Shown here: positions 38,485 through 49,354 of the stretch, piece after piece
How the letters are laid out: each line of letters starts with the position of its first letter
Position numbering within the stretch: position 1 is the first letter of the stretch
Assembly: GCF_014652415.1 (NCBI RefSeq)
Contig: NZ_BMYT01000009.1
Location: 1 to 64,000, forward strand
Source: Affinundibacterium macrobrachii
Lineage (GTDB): Bacteria; Pseudomonadota; Gammaproteobacteria; Burkholderiales; Burkholderiaceae_D
Length of the DNA: 64,000 nt
Direction: 5' to 3'
Notes under the pieces: generated by a model
Seen by the model: only the letters and a program-made list of their open reading frames with translations
The model's database searches: none
What the model was told of the DNA's origin: nothing
Translations under genes and position numbers: made by a program

Positions 38485-40167
38485 GTGACAAGTAATATAT
38501 TTTTAGTAGGCCTGATGGGCTCTGGCAAAACTACGGTTGGCAGAGCCCTCGCCAAGAAACTGAGCAAACGGTTTATTGATTCTGATCATGAGATAGAGGC
38601 GCGCACTGGTGTCGCTATTTCAGTGATTTTTGAAATTGAAGGTGAAGCGAGTTTTCGTCAGCGTGAAGCCGATGTGATTCGCGACCTTTGTCAACAGGAA
38701 GACATCGTCCTTGCCACAGGTGGAGGAGCGGTGTTGAATCCCCAAAGTCGAGAATTGCTTCACTCCCGTGGCACGGTCGTTTATTTGAAAGCGAGTATCA
38801 GCAATATTTTGCATCGTACTCGACACGATAAGAAGCGCCCATTGTTACGCACACCCGATCCGCGCAAAAAGCTTGAAGAGCTTGAGCAGCAACGAGATCC
38901 ACTCTATCGTGAAGTCGCGCATATCGTGATCGAAACAGGTCAGCCGCAGTTACAGACCTTGGTTCAAACAATCGTGGACAAACTTCCCGCAGACGCGGGT
39001 ATCTTGAACCAAACCGTACAGAAAATCACCCAGCAGTTACCAACTGTGGCCCAAAACAAAGTCATTATGGAACAGGAAATACATCAAGCACGAACGCTAC
39101 AAGTGGATCTTGGTGAGCGAACATATCCGATCACGATTGGTGAGGGTTTGTTGTCTAATCCAGCATTGTTGCAAAGCAGGATTAAAGGTCAGCGTGTTGT
39201 AATCGTAACCAACACGATCGTTGCCCCTTTGTACCTAGAGAATCTCGCTACGCAATTGCATGCGATCGGTAAGCAGGTCGAATCCATCATTTTGCCTGAT
39301 GGCGAGGAATACAAAAATTGGGAAAACTTGATGTTGGTATTCGACGGCTTGCTGGCTAAGAAGTGTGATCGTAAGACTACATTGATCGCTTTGGGCGGCG
39401 GCGTTATCGGTGATATGACTGGGTTTGCCGCTTCAGCTTATATGCGTGGCATCCCATTTATACAAATTCCAACCACACTGTTAGCTCAAGTTGACTCCTC
39501 AGTGGGTGGCAAGACCGGGATTAATCACCCCTTAGGCAAAAATATGATAGGCGCGTTTTATCAGCCGCAAGCGGTGATTGCCGATATGAGTAGCTTGAAA
39601 ACTTTACCTGATCGCGAACTGTCTGCCGGTTTGGCCGAGGTGATTAAACATGGTGCAATTATCGATTCCGGTTTTTTCACTTGGATAGAAAACAATGTCG
39701 AAAAATTACGCGCGAAAGATATAGAAGCCTTGTCCTATGCGGTATTGCGTTCATGCGAGATCAAAGCCAATGTGGTGCGACAAGACGAACGAGAAGGTGG
39801 CTTGCGCGCGATTTTAAATTTTGGCCATACTTTTGGCCATGCGATCGAGTCAGGTTTAGGTTACGGTAACTGGCTACATGGTGAAGCGGTAGGCTGTGGT
39901 ATGGTGATGGCGGCAGACTTATCTTATCGACTTGGGTATATTGATTTTGTCAGTAAAACACGCATTACTCAATTAGTTGAGGCTGCCGGACTGCCTATCG
40001 TCGCCCCAGATTTAGGTGAACAAGTGTGGCTTGATTTGATGGAAGTCGATAAGAAAAATGAGGGCGGCCAAATTAAATTTATTTTGCTCAAGCCATTAGG
40101 CAATTGCCTTATTACCGAGGTGCCGAAAGATCTGCTGTTAGCAACTTTAAGAGCTAGCATCCAGTAA
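38485..40167 (+). CDS. aroKB: Fused shikimate kinase / 3-dehydroquinate synthase
   Basis: One 560-residue frame holds two shikimate-pathway enzymes that do not act consecutively. Residues 1 to about 170 are AroK: Walker [10 protein letters not shown] (9-17), D33/D35 region DSDHEIEAR, and GGGAVL. After a linker of about 30 residues, AroB spans roughly 203-560 with [14 protein letters not shown], the metal-binding GEAVGCGM region and [10 protein letters not shown]. The start is GTG (38485). No stop or frameshift lies in the linker; Met195 is a possible internal start. In many relatives aroK and aroB are adjacent separate genes. Confidence 0.93.
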   Translation: MTSNIFLVGLMGSGKTTVGRALAKKLSKRFIDSDHEIEARTGVAISVIFEIEGEASFRQREADVIRDLCQQEDIVLATGGGAVLNPQSRELLHSRGTVVYLKASISNILHRTRHDKKRPLLRTPDPRKKLEELEQQRDPLYREVAHIVIETGQPQLQTLVQTIVDKLPADAGILNQTVQKITQQLPTVAQNKVIMEQEIHQARTLQVDLGERTYPITIGEGLLSNPALLQSRIKGQRVVIVTNTIVAPLYLENLATQLHAIGKQVESIILPDGEEYKNWENLMLVFDGLLAKKCDRKTTLIALGGGVIGDMTGFAASAYMRGIPFIQIPTTLLAQVDSSVGGKTGINHPLGKNMIGAFYQPQAVIADMSSLKTLPDRELSAGLAEVIKHGAIIDSGFFTWIENNVEKLRAKDIEALSYAVLRSCEIKANVVRQDEREGGLRAILNFGHTFGHAIESGLGYGNWLHGEAVGCGMVMAADLSYRLGYIDFVSKTRITQLVEAAGLPIVAPDLGEQVWLDLMEVDKKNEGGQIKFILLKPLGNCLITEVPKDLLLATLRASIQ

Positions 40168-40193
40168 ATCCCTTGCTGTTTGAAAGTAACTTT

Positions 40194-41345
40194 ATGTTCT
40201 CCGATAATCAACTCGCTCCTTATGCTGCACAATCTGCGCAAACCAAGGGGCGGCGATTTTCGGAGCCAACCCCAAGCTCTCGTTCAGAATTTCAAAGAGA
40301 CCGAGATCGCATCATTCACAGCACGGCTTTTCGTCGCCTCGAATATAAAACACAAGTCTTCGTTAATCATGAAGGTGATTTGTTCCGTACCCGCTTGACG
40401 CACAGTATTGAAGTCGCACAAATCGCGCGCTCTATTGCGCGTAATTTGCGCTTGAACGAAGATTTGGTGGAGGCAATTTCGCTTGCGCATGATCTCGGCC
40501 ACACTCCGTTTGGTCACGCCGGCCAAGATGCTCTCAACGCGTGTATGAAAGACTATGGCGGCTTCGAACATAATATGCAAAGTTTGCGCGTGGTTGATGT
40601 ATTAGAAGAGCGTTATGCAAGTTTTGAAGGATTGAACTTAAGCTTCGAAGCCCGCGAAGGAATTCTCAAACACTGCTCTTTGAATAACGCGCGCACGCTT
40701 GGTGAATTAGGCCTACGCTTTATTGAGAAAAAGCAGCCAAGTTTGGAAGCACAGCTAACCAATTTGGCCGATGAAATTGCTTACAACAATCACGACATCG
40801 ATGATGGTTTGCGCTCGGGTTTGCTGAGTGAATCACAGTTGATGGAAGTCGACTGTTATGCCCGATTTCGGCGCGAGGTAGATCATACATATCCTGGCAT
40901 TGCTGGACGGAGAGCGATCTCAGAAACCATTCGTCGTATGATCAATTTGTTGATCACCGATCTGATCCAAACATCGGAGCAGCGCATTGCCGACTATGCG
41001 CCTAAGAGTATCGATGATGTACGCGCGCTGCCTGCGATGATCGCTTTTTCCGATCATATGCATCAGGAGGCGAAAGTGCTCAAACAGTTTTTATATGAAA
41101 ACTTGTATCGGCATTACTTAGTCAATCGTATGAGCAATAAAGCGAAAAATACAGTGCGCGAATTGTTCACACTCATGTTGGCTGAGCCAGGATTAGTACC
41201 TCCAGATTATCGCGTCAGCGCGCACGATGATCCGCAACAAACACAAATCGCACGTGCCCGACGAATTGCTGATTACATTGCGGGTATGACTGATCGCTTT
41301 GCGATTCGCGAGCATCGTCGCTTGTATCAGATCGAAGAAGTATAA
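40194..41345 (+). CDS. dgt: Deoxyguanosinetriphosphate triphosphohydrolase-like protein
   Basis: A member of the HD-domain dNTPase family that hydrolyses dNTPs to nucleosides and triphosphate. The 383-residue protein shows the metal-binding HD pattern in [14 protein letters not shown] and [16 protein letters not shown], plus the [11 protein letters not shown] segment. ATG at 40194 is chosen over an in-frame TTG at 40173. It directly follows aroKB, as in many proteobacteria. Preferred substrate cannot be told. Confidence 0.92.
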   Translation: MFSDNQLAPYAAQSAQTKGRRFSEPTPSSRSEFQRDRDRIIHSTAFRRLEYKTQVFVNHEGDLFRTRLTHSIEVAQIARSIARNLRLNEDLVEAISLAHDLGHTPFGHAGQDALNACMKDYGGFEHNMQSLRVVDVLEERYASFEGLNLSFEAREGILKHCSLNNARTLGELGLRFIEKKQPSLEAQLTNLADEIAYNNHDIDDGLRSGLLSESQLMEVDCYARFRREVDHTYPGIAGRRAISETIRRMINLLITDLIQTSEQRIADYAPKSIDDVRALPAMIAFSDHMHQEAKVLKQFLYENLYRHYLVNRMSNKAKNTVRELFTLMLAEPGLVPPDYRVSAHDDPQQTQIARARRIADYIAGMTDRFAIREHRRLYQIEEV

Positions 41346-41380
41346 GTTCGAAGTTAATTTACTAGCTCACAAGGAATATT

Positions 41381-42076
41381 ATGCGAACAATGAAATCAAT
41401 GCACTCTGTAGTCTTAGTCTCAGCACTAATGCTTCCTGCATTCAGCTACGCTGTTGATTTGAGCCAGCTGAGTACGAAGGATGCCAATAGTGGATTGAAA
41501 GCGGCTTTGGAACAAGGTGCGAATGCAGCGATTTCCAAGCTTGGTGTTGCCGACGGATTCTTAAACAATGAAAAAGTAAAGATTCCATTGCCATCGATTT
41601 TAGAAAAAGCAAAACCTATCCTTAAGTTGAGCGGGCAAAGTAAGCATCTCGATGAATTGGTCGTGGCGATGAATCGTGCGGCAGAAACCGCCGTGCCGAT
41701 GGCTAAGCCATTGCTATTAGATGCGGTGAAAACAATGTCGGTCACCGATGCGAAAAATATTTTAAGTGGTGGTGAAACTTCCGTCACCGATTTTTTCAGA
41801 CAAAAAACATCTGCAGCATTGACGACCAAGTTTACGCCGACTGTGAAAGGGGTGACGGATAAAGTAGGACTCGCAAGCAAATACAATTCGGTGATGGCCA
41901 AGGCACAAAAGATGGGGGCAGTACCTGAAAAAGAAGCGACGGTCGAATCTTACGTGTCTGGTAAAGCGGTCGATGCCTTATATACGATGATCGCTGAAGA
42001 AGAGAAAAAGATACGTCAGGACCCAATCGGCACCGGCAGCAAAATTATTGGTAAAGTTTTTGGTTTGTTGAAATAA
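41381..42076 (+). CDS. DUF4197 family periplasmic protein
   Basis: A 231-residue exported protein (signal peptide ending near SYAVD) matching DUF4197: GLKAALEQGANAAISKLG near the start, a long all-helical body, and AVDALYTMIAEEEKKIRQDP-type end. Function of the family is unknown. A good ribosome binding site (AAGGAA) precedes the ATG. A long inverted repeat follows the stop. Confidence 0.85.
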   Translation: MRTMKSMHSVVLVSALMLPAFSYAVDLSQLSTKDANSGLKAALEQGANAAISKLGVADGFLNNEKVKIPLPSILEKAKPILKLSGQSKHLDELVVAMNRAAETAVPMAKPLLLDAVKTMSVTDAKNILSGGETSVTDFFRQKTSAALTTKFTPTVKGVTDKVGLASKYNSVMAKAQKMGAVPEKEATVESYVSGKAVDALYTMIAEEEKKIRQDPIGTGSKIIGKVFGLLK

Positions 42077-42131
42077 GATTTTATTTTGATCGTTTAGTGT
42101 TATCAAAATCGAGCACCTCGTCGGCAGCAAG

Positions 42132-42157
42132 GCCAGTACCAATTGATTGGTACTGGC
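42132..42157. repeat. Long perfect inverted repeat between convergent genes
   Basis: GCCAGTACCAAT (42132-42143) and ATTGGTACTGGC (42146-42157) are perfect inverted copies around TG. No T-tract lies on either side, so it may be a non-canonical terminator or an operator. Confidence 0.6.
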
Positions 42158-42183
42158 GTGTGATCAACTCGTTAGATCATTGT

Positions 42184-43275
42184 TTATTGCAGGTTAGCCA
42201 AAGGATGCGCATAACCTGGCCACACCTCAGCAAAGAAGCTTGCGACTAGCGCTGCATCTACTTCCGCGATAGTTGCAGGTGACCATTTGGGCGTGTTGTC
42301 TTTGTCCACAACCAAAGCACGCACGCCCTCCAATACTTCGCCATGTTTAAAGCAATGTCGGACCATCGTTCGTTCAATGCGTAGGCAATCTGCAACCGAT
42401 TTGTTTCGGCAGCGCTGAAGCTGTTCAGCAGTGACTGCCATCATCAGCGGTGAGCGTTTTTGCATGGTGGATAATGTGGCGATTGCAAAGTCACTTGTAT
42501 CTTTTGCCAGCGATGCCATTACTTCATCAACGCTTGCTGTTTGAAAGTGGTGATCGATAGCACTTCTTTGCTGGGCCAACTTACAGTTGTGAACATCCAA
42601 AGCTTGATAAAATTGTGATGAGAAATCGCGAATAGCGATCCGAATATCTGGAACTTTTGATTGCGCAACCAGTAGCAATAAATCGGGAAGGGCAGAAGTT
42701 GGTATGAACACATCAGCGAGATTGGCATAGATGGCATCCATACCTAAAATCACTTCACCAGTAAGACCCAGATACCGTCCAATTTCACCTGGTGTTTGAT
42801 TCAAGAAATAGCCACCACCAACATCGGGAAATAATCCGATATTCACTTCTGGCATTGCCATCTTAGTTCGTTCGGTGACTATACGTAAGCGACTCGCGAC
42901 ACCCGATTGGGCAATTCCCATGCCGCCACCCATTACAACGCCGTTCAGTAAAGCAATGTAAGGTTTGGGGTAAAAATGGATCAAATGATTTAGTGCATAT
43001 TCTTCGGTGAAGAAGTCTTCTAATAGGGCGCTATCCTGCATCGGTGTTTTCGTACCGACATCGTAGAAGAAGCGAATGTCACCACCAGCACAGAAAGCTT
43101 TTTCGCTACTGCTTTGGATAAAAACTGCGGTGACTTCTGGATTGTCGCGCCACGCGAATAAAGTTGTGGTAATCGCGCGTACCATCTCAAGAGATAAAGA
43201 GTTAAGTGCTTTTGGGCGATCAAGTGTGATGATGCCAATCTTGTTATTGATTTCGGTTAAGACGTGAGAACTCAT
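42184..43275 (-). CDS. Enoyl-CoA hydratase family, 3-hydroxyisobutyryl-CoA hydrolase-like
   Basis: A crotonase-fold enzyme of 363 residues, the length of 3-hydroxyisobutyryl-CoA hydrolases in valine breakdown. Motifs include ALNSLSLEMVRA, the oxyanion-hole segments AFCAGGDIRFF and NGVVMGGGMGIAQSG, and the hydrolase-type MPEVNIGLFPDVGGGYFLN. ATG at 43275 (MSSHVLTEIN) is chosen over a start 21 codons upstream. No other valine-degradation gene is nearby, so the assignment rests on sequence alone. Confidence 0.85.
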   Translation of the reverse strand: MSSHVLTEINNKIGIITLDRPKALNSLSLEMVRAITTTLFAWRDNPEVTAVFIQSSSEKAFCAGGDIRFFYDVGTKTPMQDSALLEDFFTEEYALNHLIHFYPKPYIALLNGVVMGGGMGIAQSGVASRLRIVTERTKMAMPEVNIGLFPDVGGGYFLNQTPGEIGRYLGLTGEVILGMDAIYANLADVFIPTSALPDLLLLVAQSKVPDIRIAIRDFSSQFYQALDVHNCKLAQQRSAIDHHFQTASVDEVMASLAKDTSDFAIATLSTMQKRSPLMMAVTAEQLQRCRNKSVADCLRIERTMVRHCFKHGEVLEGVRALVVDKDNTPKWSPATIAEVDAALVASFFAEVWPGYAHPLANLQ

Positions 43276-43341
43276 AAGCTTGTCGTAGGGTTGGGTAGGG
43301 CTCGATTTTAACTCAGAGCGATTGGCTTGAAAAATCAAAGT

Positions 43342-43374
43342 AGAACAAAATAAAAGGGCGCTGAAAAGCGCCCT
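43342..43374 (-). terminator. Intrinsic terminator after hpf
   Basis: AGGGCGCT and AGCGCCCT (43355-43362, 43367-43374) form an 8-bp stem. On the minus strand the stem is followed by TTTATTTTG. It ends the rpoN-hpf transcript. Confidence 0.85.
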
Positions 43375-43408
43375 AGGATCATCACAGAAAGTGAATCGAA
43401 AATGCTAT

Positions 43409-43762
43409 TTAATCTAATTGTGTTGAGGTCGGATCAGGAATATGTTTGATCGCATCATGTTGATGATCTTGAATTTTATCCTTATGTTTAATCACTTGAC
43501 GATCGAGCTTATCGACTAAAGCATCAATGGCTGCATATAAATCATGTGCCAAACTTTCAACGTGGATGTCTTTTCCACTCAGATGTAAATTAATATCGGC
43601 TTTGTGACGTTTGTCCTTTTCGCGGAGCTTATCGACCGTCAAAATGACGGCAATATCAATGACTTGATCGAAGTGTCGTCTTACCCGTTCGAGCTTGGTT
43701 TGTACATATTCACGAATTGCAGGAGTTACTTCGACATGGTGTCCACTGATGGTGAGATTCAT
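43409..43762 (-). CDS. hpf: Ribosome hibernation promoting factor (short HPF)
   Basis: Short HPF binds the decoding centre in stationary phase and promotes 100S dimers or inactive 70S. The 117-residue protein has the S30AE fold: [40 protein letters not shown] and [20 protein letters not shown]. It is too short for the dimerising tail of long HPF. It follows rpoN on the minus strand, the usual arrangement. Confidence 0.95.
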   Translation of the reverse strand: MNLTISGHHVEVTPAIREYVQTKLERVRRHFDQVIDIAVILTVDKLREKDKRHKADINLHLSGKDIHVESLAHDLYAAIDALVDKLDRQVIKHKDKIQDHQHDAIKHIPDPTSTQLD

Positions 43763-43890
43763 ACTGCGCTCCTTTGGTGATATTACTTTTATTTGCTTCT
43801 ATACTGCCGTTACTACGATCGCTCATGGGCAGAAATGTGTATTGAGCTAAATCATATATAACGATAGAAAACAGTATTTCAAGAACTGGT

Positions 43891-45384
43891 TTATAAAGAT
43901 TTTCGCAGACTGACTGGAGGAATTTTCAGAGCTTCGCGATATTTGGCAACAGTGCGCCGCGCGATGACCATGCCTTGTTCTCCCAATATGTCGGCAATCT
44001 TGCTATCCGAAAGGGGTTTCTTCTGGTCTTCTTCTCCTATTAATTGTTTGATCAGTGCCCGTATCGCAGTAGAAGATGCTTCGCCCCCAGTTTCTGTCGC
44101 GACGTGACTACCGAAAAAATACTTTAACTCAAACATGCCATGGGGCGTCAGCATAAATTTCTGAGTTGTTACACGTGAAATAGTGCTCTCGTGTAATCCT
44201 AGTGTATCAGCTATTTCGCGTAAAACAAGGGGTCTCATCGCAACAGCGCCATGCGTGAAAAAATTGTATTGTCTTTCCACTATAGCTTGTGCAACGCGCA
44301 AAATCGTATCGAAACGTTGCCGCATATTTTTGATCAACCAACGTGCCTCTTGCAGTTGCGGATTTAGATTGGTATCGCCGCGTTGCTGTTTCATTAAATT
44401 CGCATACATTTGATTGATGCGCAGGCGCGGCATCACATCACGATTAAGCATGACTTGCCATTCGTCACCAATTTTTTTGACTACCACATCAGGTACGACA
44501 TAATCTGATTTTGCTGCGGCAAAGGCCAGTCCTGGTTTGGGATTGCATTGGCGAATCACGACTTGTGCTTCGCGTAAATCTTCGTCGTCGCATTGCAAAA
44601 ATTTTCGTAATTTAGTGAAATCTCTTTGTGCAAACAAAGGTAAATAATCCTGCACAATTTGTAGCGCAAGACGTCGTGTGACAAAGGGAATTTTTGGAAA
44701 ACGCTTGATTTGAATTGCTAGACATTCCGCGGTGGTTCGCGCCCCAACACCTTCTGGCTCGAAACTTTGCAACATATTCAATGCGAATTGGAGTTCTTCA
44801 ATTTCAACGCATAAATCAATCGGCAAACTCGCATGAATCTCTTCTAAAGACTCACACAGATAACCATTTTCATCAATGGCGTCGATGACCAATTCAATCA
44901 GAGCACGATCACGTGGCTCGCGAATCGAGATGCGCATTTGCTCCAATAGATACTCGCGCAATGTAGTCTGTGCCGCTTCTAATTGAGGCCGACCGTCCTC
45001 ATCATCTTGATTGCTTTTTGGGCCAGAGATAGGAGCTTCATCAAAACTCCAATCATCGCCAGCATTTTGTGCTTCGACTTCAACTTGGTTGTCAGGTGTG
45101 TCATTCGCTGGGTTGATCTCAACGCTATCTGTTGTCGTGGTCTCGGGTGATTTGAATTCGCTCTCGTTTTGTACGCTCGCGTTATTGATACAACCGTCAG
45201 CTAACAGACGCACTGCATTATCCAACGCATCGTCGACTCTTTCTAACATCGGATTTTCGATGAGCAAGGTCTCTAACTCTTGATGCAGTTCTAACGTCGA
45301 CAATTGCAGCAAGCGAATAGATTGCTGCAACTGTGGCGTGAGCGCAAGATGTTGTGAGGTGCGTAGTTGTAGGCTTTGCTTCAT
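43891..45384 (-). CDS. rpoN: RNA polymerase sigma-54 factor
   Basis: RpoN directs transcription from -24/-12 promoters with AAA+ activators. The 497-residue protein has the Gln/Leu-rich activator region I ([20 protein letters not shown]), acidic region II, the core-binding region, the HTH segment ([15 protein letters not shown]) and the RpoN box [12 protein letters not shown] near the end. lptB lies 27 bp upstream on the same strand, as in many proteobacteria. Confidence 0.97.
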   Translation of the reverse strand: MKQSLQLRTSQHLALTPQLQQSIRLLQLSTLELHQELETLLIENPMLERVDDALDNAVRLLADGCINNASVQNESEFKSPETTTTDSVEINPANDTPDNQVEVEAQNAGDDWSFDEAPISGPKSNQDDEDGRPQLEAAQTTLREYLLEQMRISIREPRDRALIELVIDAIDENGYLCESLEEIHASLPIDLCVEIEELQFALNMLQSFEPEGVGARTTAECLAIQIKRFPKIPFVTRRLALQIVQDYLPLFAQRDFTKLRKFLQCDDEDLREAQVVIRQCNPKPGLAFAAAKSDYVVPDVVVKKIGDEWQVMLNRDVMPRLRINQMYANLMKQQRGDTNLNPQLQEARWLIKNMRQRFDTILRVAQAIVERQYNFFTHGAVAMRPLVLREIADTLGLHESTISRVTTQKFMLTPHGMFELKYFFGSHVATETGGEASSTAIRALIKQLIGEEDQKKPLSDSKIADILGEQGMVIARRTVAKYREALKIPPVSLRKSL

Positions 45385-45411
45385 GGCTTAGACATCATCG
45401 TATGGTCTGAG

Positions 45412-46155
45412 CTACATGCGGAAATGTTCACCCAAGTAGACACGTCTAACGGTCTCGTTGGTGATGATTTCGTCAGGGCGACCACTGGCTAATACTGAGC
45501 CTTGATTAATGATATAAGCATGGTCGCATATGCCTAGTGTTTCACGTACATTATGATCAGTAATTAACACGCCGATATCGCGTTCCTTGAGAAAGCGAAC
45601 GATACGTTGAATTTCGATGACTGCAATTGGATCGACGCCTGCAAACGGTTCATCTAGCAATACAAATCTTGGATTGGTTGCGAGTGCACGCGCGATCTCT
45701 ACACGGCGTCGTTCGCCACCAGACAAGGCGCGAGCTGGACTCTCGCGCAAGCCATCGATTTGGAGTTCTTCGAGTAGTGTATTTAAGCGTTGCTCGATTT
45801 CTGCTTTGCTGAGTGGTTTTCCGTTTGAATCTTTTTGCAATTCTAAGACGGCGCGAACATTATCTTCCACCGATAGTTTTCTAAATACCGAGGCTTCCTG
45901 GGGAAGGTAAGACAACCCTAATTGTGCGCGTTGATGAATCGGAAAATTAGAAATATTGACGCCATCGACATCAATTTTGCCAGCATCGGAAGGGACCAAG
46001 CCAACAATCATATAGAACGAAGTTGTTTTGCCTGCGCCATTTGGCCCAAGCAAACCAACAACTTCGCCGCTCTTCACTTGCAAAGAAACATCGTGAACAA
46101 CTTGGCGCATGCCATAGCGTTTTTGTAAGCCTTCGATTACGAGTGTGCTAGTCAT
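45412..46155 (-). CDS. lptB: LPS export ABC transporter ATP-binding protein LptB
   Basis: LptB powers LPS extraction from the inner membrane with LptFG. The 247-residue ATPase has Walker [10 protein letters not shown] (about residues 36-44), the Q-loop, signature [15 protein letters not shown], Walker [14 protein letters not shown] and switch His in LITDHNVRE. It lies four bases after lptA. Confidence 0.97.
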   Translation of the reverse strand: MTSTLVIEGLQKRYGMRQVVHDVSLQVKSGEVVGLLGPNGAGKTTSFYMIVGLVPSDAGKIDVDGVNISNFPIHQRAQLGLSYLPQEASVFRKLSVEDNVRAVLELQKDSNGKPLSKAEIEQRLNTLLEELQIDGLRESPARALSGGERRRVEIARALATNPRFVLLDEPFAGVDPIAVIEIQRIVRFLKERDIGVLITDHNVRETLGICDHAYIINQGSVLASGRPDEIITNETVRRVYLGEHFRM

Positions 46156-46159
46156 AAGA

Positions 46160-46774
46160 TCACTTATTTTCTTTACTGTCCTGCTTGCTATCGGATTTTT
46201 TTTCTTTAGGTTCAGACGTGATTGTTACGCGACCGCCACCGGGAACGTGTTTGCCGCTCGCTGAGTTGGTTGCGGTGAAGACGTCGTTCACACTGTCGTA
46301 AGACAAAAATTCACCATTTTGTTCTTGCGTGACTTTTTGTTGACTTAAATAGCGAACTTTTGCTTTGCTAATAAAACGAACTACTTCTGATTTCTTATCG
46401 TACTCAACACGATCAGCGTAGCCTTCTATCCATAAATCGTCACCGCCATCACGTTTTTGACGAAAGAAAACTTGACTACCAGCGTGACCAGATAAAGTTA
46501 CGCTACCGCCACCGTCAGCAGTTTCGGTTTCTACGCCATTTTCTGCACGGATCAATAAAGTGCCACGGGTTAATTCAACTTTGCCCTTCAACACTTTAGT
46601 ATTTGTTTTACCGTCAAACTCGGTGTATTCAGCAGAGATGTTGGTACGTTTTTGGCTATCCGCTTTTTCTGCTCGTACGCTGAGTGGTAGAAGAACCGCC
46701 GCACACAAGCTAAGCGCACTAAGGACGCGTATCGTTGGCATCGATTTGAGTGAAATATTTCTTGGCATGCTCAT
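46160..46774 (-). CDS. lptA: LPS transport periplasmic protein LptA
   Basis: LptA oligomers bridge LptC to LptD across the periplasm. The 204-residue precursor has a signal peptide (cleavage near VRA-EK), the OstA-like beta-jellyroll ([30 protein letters not shown]) and a Lys-rich disordered tail. Codon 12 is an alternative start. It is 100 bp after lptC. Confidence 0.93.
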   Translation of the reverse strand: MSMPRNISLKSMPTIRVLSALSLCAAVLLPLSVRAEKADSQKRTNISAEYTEFDGKTNTKVLKGKVELTRGTLLIRAENGVETETADGGGSVTLSGHAGSQVFFRQKRDGGDDLWIEGYADRVEYDKKSEVVRFISKAKVRYLSQQKVTQEQNGEFLSYDSVNDVFTATNSASGKHVPGGGRVTITSEPKEKKSDSKQDSKENK

Positions 46775-46874
46775 GTATGTTCCTTAATTTTTAATCGTCA
46801 CCGTGTCCTCAGCGCTCTGTTGAATGGCGCACATTTCTCTCAATGTACACATTTCAACATGACCAGACTGCAAT

Positions 46875-47489
46875 TTACTTTGACGAAGGTGGTGCAATAC
46901 TAATTTGTACTTTATTGAGTAAGCGGATTTTTTGCGTGCTATTGTCCGCTTCCATTCCGTTCGCTGTGATATTCGCGCGCGCTGTCGTCATTGTGATCTG
47001 CTCAGATGTACGCATTCTTTCGCTGTCTGGAAACAGAATCAGGCTATTCGTCGCCATGGTTAAATGATCACCTTGATCGCTTTTGCTGCGCTCGACTAAT
47101 ACATTGCCTTGCATGTGAATTTGGTCTTCCGGTTTACTTTGTGATTTCTCTTGTACTTTTTGTTTCACGATGGCGCGTTCCGCACGGATCGTCATCGGTG
47201 TTTTTTCTTGATCGATACCAACGATTCTAGGCTGTACGATTTCGAATTCATCTTCGCGCGGATAATGAATCAGTTTTTCACCTGTAACGCGATAATTAGT
47301 TTGTTTTGATTGCGACAATCGCACAAAATTAAAATTCTCAACATAGTAATCGGGTTCGCTGCGATTCTTTGCATTGGCTGCCTCATCTTCACTTTGACGT
47401 CGCATCACTTCATAGATCCAAAAGCTACCGAGCATGACTAAGCCAAGCAGGGCGACACCAAGCCAAACTCGGATACGATCAGCAGTCAT
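46875..47489 (-). CDS. lptC: LPS export protein LptC
   Basis: LptC is a bitopic inner-membrane protein that receives LPS from LptB2FG. The 204-residue protein has one N-terminal TM helix (RVWLGVALLGLVMLGSFWIY), then the LptA-like fold with ENFNFVRLSQSKQTNYRVTG. It overlaps kdsC by 11 bases, indicating coupling. Confidence 0.92.
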   Translation of the reverse strand: MTADRIRVWLGVALLGLVMLGSFWIYEVMRRQSEDEAANAKNRSEPDYYVENFNFVRLSQSKQTNYRVTGEKLIHYPREDEFEIVQPRIVGIDQEKTPMTIRAERAIVKQKVQEKSQSKPEDQIHMQGNVLVERSKSDQGDHLTMATNSLILFPDSERMRTSEQITMTTARANITANGMEADNSTQKIRLLNKVQISIAPPSSK

Positions 47490-48057
47490 CGTTACTCACA
47501 TCTAAAAATGGCGCAATCGCTGCTTGGTATTTATTTTGCGCTTGTAAAATAAAATCGCAGATCTCGCGCGCTGCACCTTTACCGCCATGTGCTTTCGTGA
47601 TGTACGCTACACGTTGACGTACTTCCTCATGCCCATTCGGAACACTCGCTGCAAAACCAACACGCAATAAGATTGGCAAATCGATGACGTCATCACCAAT
47701 GAAACCGCATTCCTGATGTGGTATCTGAAGTTCTTTGGTCAGTGTTAAGAATGCGGATTTTTTATTATGAATCCCTTGCATCACATGCGTGATGCCGAGA
47801 TCGCTTGCACGTTTGCTGACAATGGCTGATTGTCGTGCACTGATAATTGCGGTGGCGATGCCTGCATTTTGCAATAGTTTGATGCCCTGACCATCAAGAA
47901 CATTAAAGGTTTTCATCATTTCGCCATCAGCGCCAAAATGTAAGCTGCCATCAGTCAAAATGCCGTCAACGTCAAAGATCATCAGGCGTACTTGTGCCGC
48001 CTGTTGTATCGCGCTCGATGCTGAAATGGTCGAAGCATTTGTGATCTGTGAATTCAT
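47479..48057 (-). CDS. kdsC: 3-deoxy-D-manno-octulosonate 8-phosphate phosphatase
   Basis: KdsC dephosphorylates KDO-8-phosphate for LPS inner core. The 192-residue HAD phosphatase has the DVDGILTDG nucleophile motif (about residues 30-38), TAIISARQSAIV and GDDVIDLPIL. It starts at the last base of kdsD. Confidence 0.95.
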   Translation of the reverse strand: MNSQITNASTISASSAIQQAAQVRLMIFDVDGILTDGSLHFGADGEMMKTFNVLDGQGIKLLQNAGIATAIISARQSAIVSKRASDLGITHVMQGIHNKKSAFLTLTKELQIPHQECGFIGDDVIDLPILLRVGFAASVPNGHEEVRQRVAYITKAHGGKGAAREICDFILQAQNKYQAAIAPFLDVSNDDC

Positions 48058-49091
48058 TAAATTACCTTAGCTCGTGTCAAATCATGGATGTGTAATGCAC
48101 CAACGAGTTTGCCGTCGGCGTCTGCCACCAATAATTGATTGATTCGATGTTGCTCCATAATTTCCACTGCTTCCACTGCCAATTGTTCAGGACCGATGCG
48201 ATGCGGATTTTTGCGCATAATATCGGCAATCATCAGTTCAGAAAAATTGAGCGGTTTATCCATTAAGCGACGTAAATCACCGTCGGTAAAAACGCCGACA
48301 ATCCGTTGGTCTTGATCGACGATCGCCGTCATCGCCATACCTTTCTGGGTAATTTCCATCAATGCACTACTGAGTTTGGTATCTGGTTTGACTTGTGGAA
48401 TCGCATTACCGGTTCGCATTACGTCTTTTACATGCGTGAGCAAGCGTCGACCAAGTGCTCCACCAGGATGTGAACGCGCAAAATCTTCTTCTTTGAATCC
48501 TCGTGCATCAAGCACCGCGACAGCAAGCGCATCACCGAGCGCTAAAGTGACCGTCGTGCTCGCGGTTGGTGCCAGATTAAGAGGGCAGGCTTCTTTATCG
48601 ACATGCACACTTAAATGCAAGTCAGCTAGTTTGGCTAGGGTGGAATGCGGGTTACCAGTGAAGGCAATCAACTTGACGCCGAGACGTTTTAAGATCGGCA
48701 AAATAGCAATCAATTCGCCTGCTTCACCAGAGTAGGAAATAGCGATGAAAACATCTTGTGAGGTGACCATGCCGAGATCGCCATGCGCAGCTTCAGCTGG
48801 ATGCAAGAAAAAAGATGGTGTACCGGTTGAGGCAAAAGTAGCGGCAATCTTGCGAGCGATGTGTCCAGATTTGCCAATGCCAGAGATGACTAGTCGCCCT
48901 TTGCAATGTAAAACCAAATGGATCGCATCGATAAATGCGGAAGAGTCATCGCCACTCAAGCGTTGCTTGAGACTGGAAATAGCATCCGCTTCGATTTGCA
49001 AAGTTTCGCAAGCCAGTTGTAAGGCGTGTTCAGCCTTCGCGTCCCTTGAAGGCGCTAGGCTTTTTTCTGAAGAGGTATTTAATGTGCTCAT
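48057..49091 (-). CDS. kdsD: Arabinose-5-phosphate isomerase KdsD
   Basis: KdsD makes arabinose-5-phosphate, the first step of KDO synthesis. The 344-residue protein has an SIS domain (ISGIGKSGHIARKIAATFAS, FLHPAEAAHGDLGM) and a C-terminal CBS pair (HVKDVMRTGNAIP; DIMRKNPHRIGPEQLAVEAVEIM). It is the first gene of kdsD-kdsC-lptC-lptA-lptB-rpoN. A TATACT -10 element lies only six bases before the ATG. Confidence 0.96.
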   Translation of the reverse strand: MSTLNTSSEKSLAPSRDAKAEHALQLACETLQIEADAISSLKQRLSGDDSSAFIDAIHLVLHCKGRLVISGIGKSGHIARKIAATFASTGTPSFFLHPAEAAHGDLGMVTSQDVFIAISYSGEAGELIAILPILKRLGVKLIAFTGNPHSTLAKLADLHLSVHVDKEACPLNLAPTASTTVTLALGDALAVAVLDARGFKEEDFARSHPGGALGRRLLTHVKDVMRTGNAIPQVKPDTKLSSALMEITQKGMAMTAIVDQDQRIVGVFTDGDLRRLMDKPLNFSELMIADIMRKNPHRIGPEQLAVEAVEIMEQHRINQLLVADADGKLVGALHIHDLTRAKVI

Positions 49092-49097
49092 GCGTGG

Positions 49098-49103
49098 AGT
49101 ATA
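49098..49103 (-). promoter_or_regulatory. -10 element abutting kdsD start
   Basis: TATACT on the minus strand (5/6 match) ends six bases before the kdsD ATG, so a start site at the usual distance would coincide with the A of ATG. The -35 (TTCTTG, 17-bp spacer) is poor. Confidence 0.35.
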
Positions 49104-49354
49104 AACTAAATATGATTAAGCAAGAACTCTGCCAGATGTGAATTTGTTATCAAGGACTTCGACAAGTGTCTTGCAATCTGTTGGTTAAACGTAGCAAAGA
49201 TCGAGAAAATGAAGAGAAATGGAAGTTTGGCGATCTAGAAATGAGACGAAAGCTTGTCAATTAATTTTTATTCAAGGATACTTTTGCTGCTACGAAATTG
49301 CGCGAATGTACTATTGGTACGATTTTCTTCTAACACTTTTTAGAAAGCCTCAAT

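Noticed and set aside
38995..39090. Frameshift or assembly artefact creating the aroK-aroB fusion
   Set aside because: The linker is in one clean frame with normal codon use and no nearby homopolymer run long enough to suggest an error; it still deserves read-level confirmation.
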